A stretch of DNA of 64,000 bases from the NCBI GenBank assembly GCA_030407085.1, contig CM059582.1:138808501-138872500 (forward strand), given 5' to 3'. Below, piece after piece: positions 55,242 through 64,000 of the stretch (within the stretch, counting starts at the first letter, position 1; every line of letters starts with the position of its first letter). The notes under the pieces were generated by a model that worked only from the letters and a program-made list of their open reading frames with translations, was not told the DNA's origin and did not search any database. Position numbers and translations under genes: made by a program. The DNA is from Trichopria drosophilae (taxonomy: Eukaryota > Arthropoda > Insecta > Hymenoptera > Diapriidae).

Positions 55242-56186
55242 CAGGGTGATCGGCCAACCATTACCCAGCGGCTAACTGTAGATTGTACAGATAATTCTGA
55301 GCAACTTTTTCCTTTGAAAAAATTTCCGGGAAGGTAGAGTTTTTAAGTTATTCAACACTAAAATTTAGGGGGAAAAAATCACTTTTTTTTTAAATATCTC
55401 GGCTCTGTATGAAGGTATCTTAACGAACTGAAGCTCATTTTAAAGATATTTTCAAGCTACACAAGTTGTATCTGTTGATTTTTGACCTGCAATGAATATT
55501 TCTCTTGTTATAGCCATACAAACGGAGGTAAATACCGATTTTTCAGGTTTTTCGCGTCTAACTCGTTTGGACACATAGCTATCGAAATATCACACTGGAA
55601 AAAGTTGTAGGCCTTGAAAACACAAACATTTTTTGTCCTCTAATACGATGCGATTAAATTAAAACTGAACCCAATTTGTACTCGTTTTCATAACATTTTG
55701 TTATTAATATCGATTTATTTGTCGAACTGTATTTTGTCAACTTTACGAGGCTCTTGTAGGGCTCAGTTTTAATTTAATCGCATCGTATTAGAGGACAAAA
55801 AATTTTTGTTTTTTCAAGGCCTACAACTTTTTTCTGTGTGATATTTCGGTAACTATGTGTCGAAACGAGTTAAACGCGAAAATCCTGAAAAATCGGCATT
55901 TATCCCGTTTTTATGGCTATAACAAGAGAGATATTCGTTGTAGATCAAAAACCAATAGAGACAATTTATAGAGCTTTAAAATATCTTTAAAATGAGCTCC
56001 GGTTCGTTAAGGTACCTTCAAACCGAGTCGAGATATTTCAACAAATGTGATTTTTTCACCTAAATTTTAGTGTTGAATAACTTAAAAACTTTACCTTCCC
56101 GAACATTTTTTTAGAGGAAAAAGTTGTTAAGAATTATCTGTAGAATCTAGAGTTAGCCGCTGGGTAATGGTTGGCCGATCACCCTG
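55242..56186. mobile_element. 945-bp near-perfect palindrome (non-autonomous transposon)
   Basis: Begins CAGGGTGATCGGCCAACC and ends GGTTGGCCGATCACCCTG, with TATA on both sides (55238-55241 and 56187-56190). Each arm (about 430 bp) is readable as the reverse complement of the other almost throughout, for example TTGAATAACTTAAAAAC/GTTTTTAAGTTATTCAA and CTAATACGATGCGATTAAAT/ATTTAATCGCATCGTATTAG. The spacer is about 80 bp (55685-55765). TA or TATA target preference would fit Tc1/mariner-type mobilisation. No protein. Confidence 0.88.
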
Positions 56187-56190
56187 TATA

Positions 56191-57396
56191 CCCCGACGAT
56201 CGGGCAAACTCATAAAAGTCGTTCGCAACACAGTAAAGCCGATTACTGGTCCCACTTTGGTCCATATTCGACTTGTTGGTTGGTTAATATATATATATAT
56301 ATATAAATAGATTTAAATTATACAATTTAGAATTATTAACCCCACTTTTCCCCTCAACTGGCCCTACCGTTGGGCCTTTTATGGTAATTTATTTTTATGC
56401 GAGTACCACCGACTGTTGGCCCAGTTCTGTCCCCAGACTTACCCGACCGTCAGTTTCATTTTATAAAATTTCCCAAAGTTGGTCCAACCGTGGCAACCAA
56501 TGTAGTGCCAACCATAGAAAATAAAGTATGTCAGATGAAATTTGTGGTTATCATTTCGTTGGTTAGGCCAATTACGGTTATCAAGGTCGGACCAATGATG
56601 CCGTAGGCGGCCCAACTCCGTGACAACCGCAAATTTTTGTAAATTACATTACTTTAAATTGTGCCACTAATATTTTTGAAAATTAATTATGTTTTTAATC
56701 AAAATGCCGGCAGTTTGGGAGATTTGCCGATATGACATTCATTGCTAATATATATATTATTTTTATCTTTTTTTAAGCCAGTAAACATGCTTTAATATAC
56801 AGCCTATTATATAGTAGACCAAGTAACAAATTACAAAAAAGTAAAAATACTATATTTTCAAACTACTTTTACGTGGATTTTAAAGTCAGAAGTAGGTAAA
56901 AATGGTTTCAATGTTAAAAATTAAAAACTACGGGGCGCGTTACCTGGACTACATGTTCGATGACCCCGGACACGGAATATAATACATACCGTACTTTGTA
57001 CTCCCATCGTAATTTCGTACTTCTTACCCGATCTATATGGATGACTGTCTAGCTAGCCAGAATGCTAGTTGGAGACTGAATGAAATCAAATGTGAAAACA
57101 CTTTATATAGGAACCGTAAACGATATAGAAGGAAAAGCACGAACAATGAAAGGGAAGGGGAAGCCTTTAGGAAAAAGAAAACAGCATGGTTTCATTTTCC
57201 TTTTCCCAGGTAGCTGGTTCAGGGTAGGATATACTCCTACCAACCTTTTCCGAGATAGCTGCTCCGTGCCAAAATCGGCGAAAGGAAAGGGACGTTTGAC
57301 CATCGGATTTCATATGGAAGGGAGAGATTCGTAGAAAATGACGTGAAATACATGACCTGAAATTTCAGAAGGAAGTCAGTTAATATAATAGAAGAT
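56191..57396. other. Spacer with many short GGTTGGCC-type motifs
   Basis: 56260-56640 is rich in GTTGG/CCAAC elements (TGGTCCAACC, GGCCCAACTCC, GTTGGGCC), perhaps a decayed palindromic repeat. No coding region is recognised. Confidence 0.35.
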
Positions 57397-57513
57397 TATT
57401 TTTTCTGCAAATGAACCGAAATTATTAAATTAATTAAAATTCGTATATGTATGACTATTGCAGTTCGTAAAGATGGTAATGCAGATAACTTCTGGATTGA
57501 ATCCAGAAGTATT
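57397..57513 (+). repeat. SINE-like dispersed repeat, copy 2
   Basis: Near-identical to 50316-50433 (a handful of substitutions), same orientation, same T-arm-like hairpin (CTTCTGGATTGAATCCAGAAG, with GGATTGAATCC). Confidence 0.65.
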
Positions 57514-58768
57514 TCTTTTGAAGATTTTTCAATATTTTACATGATGGTTCTTCTTGAAGTTTATAAGTTGTTATTGTATCTATGTTTTCTATGATATGTC
57601 TGTGTTATTGATGTATGACGATTTCCGACTATTAACATATTGATTGGAATTTACGTAGTGAGTAAAGAAAACAGTTTCGATGGTGAGATGACAAATTTGG
57701 GCTATTGAAGTAGTCGGGCGGTATAAATGAAAATAATGTACTTTCGCAGTAGTTTAACGATGTAGCCTTAAACAATTCTAATATCGCAGAATCAGTGAGA
57801 CTTTCTTTCTTTCTTTTCATATGCGTATAATAGGAGTATTGCGGTTGACAACCTATTGCTTAATTATTGTCGCAGATCACAGCATTATTTGAAAATGTCG
57901 GCAATTTTGAAATCGTGCATGTTGATAATTAAGTAGGTTGATCCGAGGTGCATTTTACGCGACTAAATAAATTTCTGTAATTATAATTATTATTACCTTA
58001 ATACTGTTGGAATTTGTTTGTAATTAAAAACTCAAGATAAATGATTTTTCAACGAGAAAGATGAGCTGTTTGTCAACCTTCTAAGTGCATGACCTTTCGC
58101 TCTCTTATTCTAGACATGCGTATTCTATTTCGTTTGTACATATAAATTTGGGGCTTTTACTTTGAAAATACTTTCGGGAAAATGCAAAGTTATAAAATTC
58201 GGCGCGTTTTGATTTTAGCTACGGAAATGCGTTTTTTGTGTGGTAGGATAAAGTCCCGCCTTTCGTTTTGTAGATTTTATGGCTAGTTCCCTGCCAGTTT
58301 TCGTTTTTTCGAGGCATGCAGGTAGTTAGTGTTTGTTCGTCAGTTCGTGCGTGTCGTAGATCCTGAGGAGTGCGGGTTGTGTTTATAATTTAAGCAAGTA
58401 GTGTTTGATTTTGTTGAATATTTATTTAAGATTACTATTTCTGTATAACAAGTGATAGGACGATTAGTTTTGTTCTGTAAATCCTTCGTCTTCGCTGCTA
58501 GGGTTTGGAATGAAAATTTCCTGTAGCGTGTTCTTCGTTCGGAATTCGTATATTGTCATTCCGGGAAGTCTAGGTGGATTGATAATGTTTGTTATAAGAT
58601 CGTTGTTTCTTCTGATATGTGCGTTATTGCATATGACGCGTTGTGCAGTGACGCATAGAATGTTTCTGTATTTGATGGGAGAATATCTTGTTTTATAGGT
58701 GCTATAGACTTTTTATTTTCGTTATCTTTGATAATTTGTATTTCTTGTAGTTCTATCTGAGGAAACGA
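57514..58768. other. Spacer, no gene seen
   Basis: AT-rich. It may include 3' sequence of the minus-strand gypsy remnant that ends at 58769, but no LTR was identified. Confidence 0.35.
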
Positions 58769-59220
58769 TTAGTAATTTGGGTTGTCATTTTTATTGTTAT
58801 TTTTGTGATTTCTTTTTGCTAGGTGGAGTAGGAGGTTACTTACTGAATCCCAAATTGCGCCTATTAGAATAAGAGACCAACCGTACACGGTGTGTAGTGC
58901 GTATCCATGAATTACTGCATCGATAACTCCTTTAATTAATTTTATACCAATTATGCCCACGATTCCTGCTGTTGTAATTCTAAATACCATATATAGTTGT
59001 TCCATAGTATTTTGGCGGCTGATTTGAATATATTCGCTATTATGTTTGCTCTAATCATATTTGCTATTAAAGTTCCCTGGTAATTTTTTATCTGTCCAGT
59101 GATACCTCTGGCGATTGTGTGACGCGTGCGTGTGTGCGTTTCATAGATACTAAGGTCATGCATTTTATAAACTATTGAAATAAGAGTTTTTGAGTATTTC
59201 AATCTATTAGGATGAACCAT
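58769..59220 (-). pseudogene. gypsy pol end fused to env C-terminal tail
   Basis: The frame 59220-58951 begins with the end of an integrase C-terminal domain (MVHPNRLKYSKTLI) and passes without a stop into an env-type segment (ITGQ, then a hydrophobic stretch). The following frame 59005-58769 carries two hydrophobic blocks (FRITTAGIVGIIGIKLI; LILIGAIWDS) and a polar tail. The anchor matches the architecture of the env at 24480-24781. The ectodomain is absent, so the join looks like an internal deletion. Confidence 0.65.
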
Positions 59221-59870
59221 TTTTTCTTCATTTCTGATCTTAATTTTTATGTTTCCATTTTCAAATATTTGTAGGATTTGAAAAGGACCTTGGTATCCAT
59301 AATCGAGCTCATGTATTTTATGATTTTTTTGTAAAAATACTGCATCTCTGATTTTCAGTGTTAATTCCGAACACTAATTAATGCGAATGGGGTATATTTT
59401 TTTTCTTCGTGAACGGTAGTAGTGTATGACAATGTAGCTAACTCTAACCATTTATCCCAGTCTGCGTGTTTTTCTGAGAAGTGTTTTATGTACTCTTTTA
59501 CTACGTGATGTGATCTTTCTAGAGATCCATTTCATTGTGGATGGAATATTGTTGTTTTCATTTGTTTTATGTTGAATAAGTTTTCCATGTTTTTCATTAT
59601 TTTGCTTAAAAAGTTTTTATGCTGGTCTGTTAGTATTCGTTTCGGGGTTCCAAATACACATATTAAGCTTTTTAGTAGAGCTTCTGCGATATCTGTAGCG
59701 GTGGCTTTTTTTAAAAGAATTGTTATTAAATATTTTGTTAGGATATCTTGTATTGTGAGTATATTTTCGTAGTCTTCTTCTGTTTTATTATTTGGAATTA
59801 CTACGTCCATTGCTATTTTTTCTAGTGCTTGTTTAGGTGTGTCTGATATAATCATTGGTTGTTAGTAGTA
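59221..59870 (-). pseudogene. gypsy integrase core, broken
   Basis: From PMIISDTPKQALEKIAMDVV (first catalytic Asp) through ILTIQDILTKYLI and RILTDQHKNFLSK (second Asp) to IFHPQ, a stop, then NGSLERSHHVV (catalytic Glu) and the C-terminal LYQGPFQIL-like region near 59290. It begins abruptly at 59870 within the PMII segment, the same point at which the other provirus was hit by a LINE. The zinc finger and upstream pol are missing. Confidence 0.87.
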
Positions 59871-60430
59871 TAGGGCTACTGATAGCCAGACGAAAACTCC
59901 CCCACTCCTCCACCTTGAGGTAGGTCTGGCGCCAGACGGCACACGCGCCTTGACATAGGTCAAGGGTTAATGACCTCATAAAGAGGTGATAATGGTTATT
60001 AATGGCCAATTAATGTCAAAAAAAGCAATAAAAATGTCAATAAATATTGTTAATAGGGTAATTAATGTCAGATAAATATTAATTTATGATCGTAAATAAC
60101 GCCATGGCCGTCATGTGAGGTAGGTCAGTAGTCTGACGTAAACAAAAACGTACGGGCACCCTTTGGCACGACGGTGAGATAGCTCTTGGTTCAACAGACT
60201 GGCAGACAAGTCTTGAGATAGGTCAGGGGTTAATGACCTCGTAAAGAGATTGTAGTAGTTATTAATGAATAATTAATATCAAAACAAATAATAAAAACGT
60301 CCCGCCTTGTGAGGTAGCTCAGTAGTCGGACATAAACAAACCTGTATGGTGTCCCTTTGTCCGGAACGTGAGGTAGGTCATGGTTCAACGACCTCTCGAC
60401 GACTATTTGTTAGTTTTCGTGTTTGGTTTC
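59871..60430. repeat. Imperfect tandem duplication, ~190-260-bp period
   Basis: Blocks AGGTCAAGGGTTAATGACCTC (59957) and AGGTCAGGGGTTAATGACCTC (60219), plus GAGGTAGGTCAGTAGTC (60117) and GAGGTAGCTCAGTAGTC (60310), recur in the same order with drift. The GGTCAnnnnTTAATGACC core is itself palindromic. No coding content. Confidence 0.65.
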
Positions 60431-60878
60431 TTATGATGATTCACCCCCCACTCCTCCTTATTATTTATTAAGATTTACCAATACATAACGCCGATGATCT
60501 TTATATAGTTGTTGCGCACGTGTCACTCCACTTGTAGGTCGAAAACCAGAGATTGTAAGTTCATGCGACGTTGAAGCACACACATGGTTTTTACTCAAGG
60601 GACCCAATTTTCTAGGAAAAATTTGAAGACCAAGGGGAGATAAGACGCTGAATTCCTATGAGCAGAGTCGACAAACAACGAGGAAATATGTTGCGTAATA
60701 TGTTGGAGGTCCAGAGTCGTCCGAGTTGTGTGTGACCTTGTATTAACGGATAAATGATCTGTACATGCGACAGTTTCTGGCGACTTTTGAGCTGTCGTGT
60801 AAGTCGCTAACACGACGTTTGTGCAGTTTGATGAAGACGATGTTTCAAACCTGTCAACCCCAATTTAAAAACATGACT
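60431..60878. other. Spacer before the intact gypsy LTR
   Basis: No gene recognised. The last four bases, GACT (60875-60878), are the candidate left copy of the gypsy target duplication. Confidence 0.4.
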
Positions 60879-61139
60879 TGTAACGGACCGTTACAGAGAG
60901 AGAGAGAGAGAGAGAGTAAGAGTGGGGGCGACGCGTTCTGCGTAACGCGGCCCCGCAATAAATATAGTTAGTGTTGTGCGAGCGAACGATTCGCTATATA
61001 GGATAATCAGAGTTAAGTTGAGAGAGCTAAGTGTAAGAGTGCACATTGGAAGTCGAAGTTTGTGAGTACATATACGCCATTAATAAATTCTTTTGAAATC
61101 ATCTGTTGTATTTTTTACTGCGGCCCTAGTCACGTTACA
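60879..61139 (+). mobile_element. 5' LTR, 261 bp
   Basis: TGTAACGGAC...CACGTTACA. A (GA)n tract lies near the start (60896-60915), AATAAA at 60957-60962, and R/U5-like sequence follows. The first bases TGTAACGGACCGTTACA are themselves palindromic. Its 3' partner is outside the window. Confidence 0.88.
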
Positions 61140-61140
61140 A

Positions 61141-61153
61141 TGGCGCCAACGTG
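61141..61153 (+). promoter_or_regulatory. Primer-binding site (TGGCGCCAACGTG)
   Basis: Starts with TGG one base after the LTR and is therefore complementary to a tRNA 3' end of the form ...GGCGCCA. This is where minus-strand DNA synthesis would be primed. Confidence 0.82.
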
Positions 61154-61495
61154 AAAAACTCACATAAGTTTAACATATTAAAACGAAAATTGTGACACAT
61201 ACAGAGATACACATTACACAACTAACCAAACATAAAACTCTCTCATACAACAAACAATAATACATTATATTATATTACACAAAACGAATAGAATAAATTA
61301 TATATGAAACATACAATACAGACAACATAAACACACCAAAAAATCAAACATACCACACAACACAATCACACAACTTACTATTACACACCAAACTTAAAAA
61401 CATTAGAGACAAAAACACTTATTACAAAAAAAAATAATAATAATAAATTATTAATTTCAATTACAAATTTAGATATAATAAATAAATCTATAAAC
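61154..61495 (+). other. gypsy 5' untranslated leader
   Basis: Very A/C-rich, no long frame. Expected to hold the packaging signal, but no structure is obvious by eye. Confidence 0.6.
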
Positions 61496-62773
61496 ATGCT
61501 ACGAACGCCGGCATTCACGCCAGCAAGAGCAGGCGCGACGATAAACATAAACATAGAGGAGACGCAAACAGATCAAAACAATTCAGACAATAACATCAAC
61601 AAATCATTATTAGACATGACAATAGAAGAACTAAATAAAGAACTACATACAAACACAAACAGACAAGGCACACCAATAAATAATCAAAATCAACAATCAC
61701 AACACATTATGCCAAATATAAGAGTACGAAACCTATTAGACGAATACTCAGAAAACGGTAGGAACACACATTTACAAAGAAACAACGCATACGCTTTACG
61801 ACAAACACAAAACTACGATCAAATAGAAGAGGAAAATAATACACCACACAGACAAGAACAGAACCAAAACACAGGAAGAGAAAACACAGATACACAACAT
61901 CAACATTTACACACACAAAATCAAAACTTCATTCCATGGCAAATCTATACAAAAAAAACACCTATGGAAGTGGTACAAAACTGGCAATTAAAATTTGAAG
62001 GAAAGGAAAATGAAAACATATATGACTTCTTAGAAAGACTAACAGAACTACAAAGCGGATATAACCTATCAAATGACGAATTATACAAAACAATACCAAT
62101 ATTATTATCAGGAAATGCATACGACTGGTATAAATTAAATAAAAACGAATGGAATAATTGGGAACAATTTACAGAGACATTATTAGACACATTTCAAAAT
62201 AAATCATATAGAACTAATATAAAAAAACAATTAGAAGAGAAATTTCAAAAACCAACAGAAAAAATAATAGATTTTATATTACACTATAGGACATTATTAA
62301 ACCAGTTACACCCACCATACACACTAGAAAAACAATTAGATAAAACATACGAACACTTAAGACAAGAATACCAATACCACATCAGACGCTATGAAATACA
62401 CACATTCAAAGAATTACAAACAATAGGGACAGAATTCGAAAGACTAACTCAAAAAAACAGAGAAAAACAAATCACACAAAATTACACACCAAAAACACAC
62501 ACACCATTAAACATCTACGCAAAAGAATTCACACCTACACCACACACTTACACACAAAAAACACGATATTACAAACCAAAAACATATACACCACAAACAA
62601 ATAATTACTCAACTTACAAAAATTACAGACAACAGACAGAAAAAGAAAAAACACAAAATACAGTAGAACAATGCTTCAAGTGCGGACAACGAGGACACTA
62701 CAAACGAGAATGCCCAAAACAACAATCATACAAACAGTACACAAACAACAATGAACAGGGAAACCGACACTGA
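61496..62773 (+). CDS. gag: gypsy Gag polyprotein
   Basis: 425 codons from ATG 61496. Gag forms the virus-like particle and packages RNA. Residues 1-140 are Asn/Gln/Thr-rich and disordered. About 150-290 fits the retrotransposon gag capsid fold: VVQNWQLKFEGKENENIYDF, AYDWYKLNKNEW, FQKPTEKIIDF. Near the C-terminus CFKCGQRGHYKRECP is a single CX2CX4HX4C zinc knuckle. The gene stops at 62771-62773, overlapping pol (open from 62755) by 19 nt in the -1 frame. Codon use follows the A-rich bias (ACA, AAA, ATA, CAA). Confidence 0.92.
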   Translation: MLRTPAFTPARAGATININIEETQTDQNNSDNNINKSLLDMTIEELNKELHTNTNRQGTPINNQNQQSQHIMPNIRVRNLLDEYSENGRNTHLQRNNAYALRQTQNYDQIEEENNTPHRQEQNQNTGRENTDTQHQHLHTQNQNFIPWQIYTKKTPMEVVQNWQLKFEGKENENIYDFLERLTELQSGYNLSNDELYKTIPILLSGNAYDWYKLNKNEWNNWEQFTETLLDTFQNKSYRTNIKKQLEEKFQKPTEKIIDFILHYRTLLNQLHPPYTLEKQLDKTYEHLRQEYQYHIRRYEIHTFKELQTIGTEFERLTQKNREKQITQNYTPKTHTPLNIYAKEFTPTPHTYTQKTRYYKPKTYTPQTNNYSTYKNYRQQTEKEKTQNTVEQCFKCGQRGHYKRECPKQQSYKQYTNNNEQGNRH

Positions 62774-64000
62774 GGCTAAAAGAATGGGTCAATTTAGCTT
62801 CAGAGATAGAAAACGACCCTCGTTGGTACACACAAATTAAAATAGGTAACACTCAAATTACTGCATTAGTTGACCCAGGTGCAACAAACACATACATAGG
62901 ACAAACAGGCATACAAAAATTAGGAAACAAAATACAAAAAAAAATTATTAAAATTACAAACAACGATATTAAAGTACAACTAGCAAACGACACTAATATA
63001 GAAATTATAGGAATAGTAGAACTGCCAATTACATTAAAAAATAAAACACTCAACACAAACATAAGAATAGCACCGGACATAAAAATAGAATGCATCTTAG
63101 GAATAGACTACATAAAAAAAGCAAAAATAATACCAGACTATGAACAGGAAACATGGTTCTTTAAAGAAACACCGACAAACATTCAACCGATGAAAAACCA
63201 AGAACAAACACACACTTACAAAAAAAAACCTTTACTACCAACACCAGACACACTACCAAATAGAACACTATATAGTATACAGGAAAAAACACGTACAAAA
63301 ACACACACAGGACTGATAGAACTTACACCAACACAACAACACGAAATCCAAACAATAGTACACAAATTAACAGAAAATAAAAAGATTGGGCTAACCAGAC
63401 TGACAGAGCACACAATTGACGTACAAAATCACAAACCAATAAAACAACGAGCGTACACAGTATCACCAATTATTAACAAAAAAATACATGAACAAGTAGA
63501 GGAAATGCTAAAAGATGAAATCATTGAACCATCAAAAAGCGATTGGTCAAGCCCAATAATAATGATAAAAAAACAAAATGGTACATACAGATTTTGTCTA
63601 GATTTCCGAAAATTAAATTCAGTAACAAAAAAAGACGCGTACCCACTACCAAAAATGGACTCCATACTAAAAACATTACCAACAGCAAAAATAATATCGA
63701 AACTAGACCTAAGCCAAGCATACTACCAGATACCACTAGAAAACAATAGCAAACACCTAACCGCTTTCATAGTACCAGGAAAAGGACTTTACCAATTTAA
63801 ACGAATGCCATACGGATTAACAAACGCACCAGCCACATTCCAAAGATTACTAGACAAAATAATAGGACACGACGAAAATCCTCACATATTCGCATACCTA
63901 GACGACATTATAATTGTATCAGAAACATTTGAAGAACACAAACAACTACTAACAAAAACACTAAATACAATAAAAGATGCAGGTTTAATTCTAAACACGG
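62755..64000 (+). CDS. pol: gypsy Pol polyprotein (protease, RT), partial
   Basis: Open from 62755 to the window edge with no stop; I read every codon from 62863 on. Protease: ITALVDPGATNTYIG (about 62857-62901), where the second active-site position is Pro instead of Ser/Thr, then ILGIDYI, the usual second half. RT: GTYRFCLDFRKLNSVTKKDAYPLP, ISKLDLSQAYYQI (catalytic Asp), YGLTNAPATFQRL, and FAYLDDIIIV (YLDD, about 63892-63920). No ATG start is needed because translation would enter by -1 frameshifting from gag. RNase H and integrase are presumably beyond the window. Confidence 0.93.
62758..62819 (+). promoter_or_regulatory. Predicted -1 ribosomal frameshift signal
   Basis: Slippery heptamer G GGA AAC (62758-62764), in phase with gag, then a 6-nt spacer, then a stem TGAGGCTAAA (62771-62780) / TTTAGCTTCA (62793-62802): ten pairs with one G-U. 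The loop has GGGTC (62786-62790), complementary to GACCC (62815-62819), so an H-type pseudoknot is possible. The gag stop codon is the first triplet of the stem. A -1 slip at the heptamer leads exactly into the pol frame. Confidence 0.8.

Larger units (their letters stand above)
60879..64000 (+). mobile_element. Ty3/gypsy LTR retrotransposon, apparently intact, 5' part (continues past the window)
   Basis: LTR, primer-binding site, gag and the first ~415 codons of pol (protease and RT), all open, with a -1 frameshift between gag and pol. The sense strand is extremely rich in A and poor in G. No stop or shift is visible in either gene, so this copy is probably young. The integrase, 3' LTR and any env lie beyond 64000. 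Confidence 0.92.

Noticed and set aside
57080..57334. 84-codon frame and its antisense partner
   Set aside because: Purine-rich low-complexity DNA; no recognisable protein on either strand.

Overview
This is eukaryotic, almost certainly insect DNA. A hymenopteran is my best guess, with low confidence. It carries Ty3/gypsy, BEL/Pao, piggyBac, CR1-like, R1/LOA-like and Dong/R4-like transposable elements, short TTAGG repeats (the common insect telomere motif), satellites and MITEs. I see no host protein-coding gene. The window reads as a gene-poor, heterochromatin-like graveyard of nested elements. One young Ty3/gypsy copy runs off the right edge.

Layout. 1-3.9 kb: a ~125-bp repeat in two opposing orientations around a broken piggyBac transposase. 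5.3-8.8 kb: a ~142-bp satellite with a 6-monomer, 852-bp higher-order repeat. 8.8-9.3 kb: the 3' end of a BEL/Pao pol. 9.7-24.8 kb: one decayed Ty3/gypsy provirus in + orientation (gag zinc knuckles, protease, RT, RNase H, an OTU-like cysteine protease domain, a possible macro domain, integrase, and a separate env-like glycoprotein gene). It is interrupted by a CR1-like LINE in integrase, a 414-bp solo LTR in integrase and an 899-bp solo LTR in env. 24.9-33.1 kb, minus strand: a LINE fragment, a 5'-truncated R1/LOA-type LINE and two head-to-tail copies of a restriction-like-endonuclease LINE flanked by an ATT/TAA microsatellite. 33.1-35.3 kb: non-coding sequence and a ~160-bp tandem repeat.

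An assembly gap then intervenes. Bases 35284-35783 are a perfect 16-bp C15A pattern. It fits a 500-N scaffold gap mangled by 2-bit packing rather than real DNA. Sequence right of the gap (35785-44624) repeats the sequence left of it (26351-35284). The left copy gains indels progressively toward the gap. I read this as two unmerged overlapping contig ends, so 26.35-44.6 kb is probably one ~8.8-kb locus shown twice. The right-hand copy is the better one and keeps an 826-codon LINE frame open.

44.6-60.9 kb: a 2765-bp cut-and-paste transposon with 131-bp inverted repeats, a solo LTR, a SINE-like pair, a tRNA-like gene, three palindromic or MITE-type elements and a minus-strand gypsy remnant whose pol end runs straight into an env tail. 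60.88-64 kb: the 5' part of an apparently intact Ty3/gypsy element (LTR, primer-binding site, gag, pol). Gag and pol overlap in the -1 frame at a GGGAAAC heptamer followed after 6 nt by a 10-bp stem with pseudoknot potential. The most interesting biology is the OTU (and possible macro) module inside a gypsy pol, the env genes shared by two gypsy remnants, and this frameshift signal.
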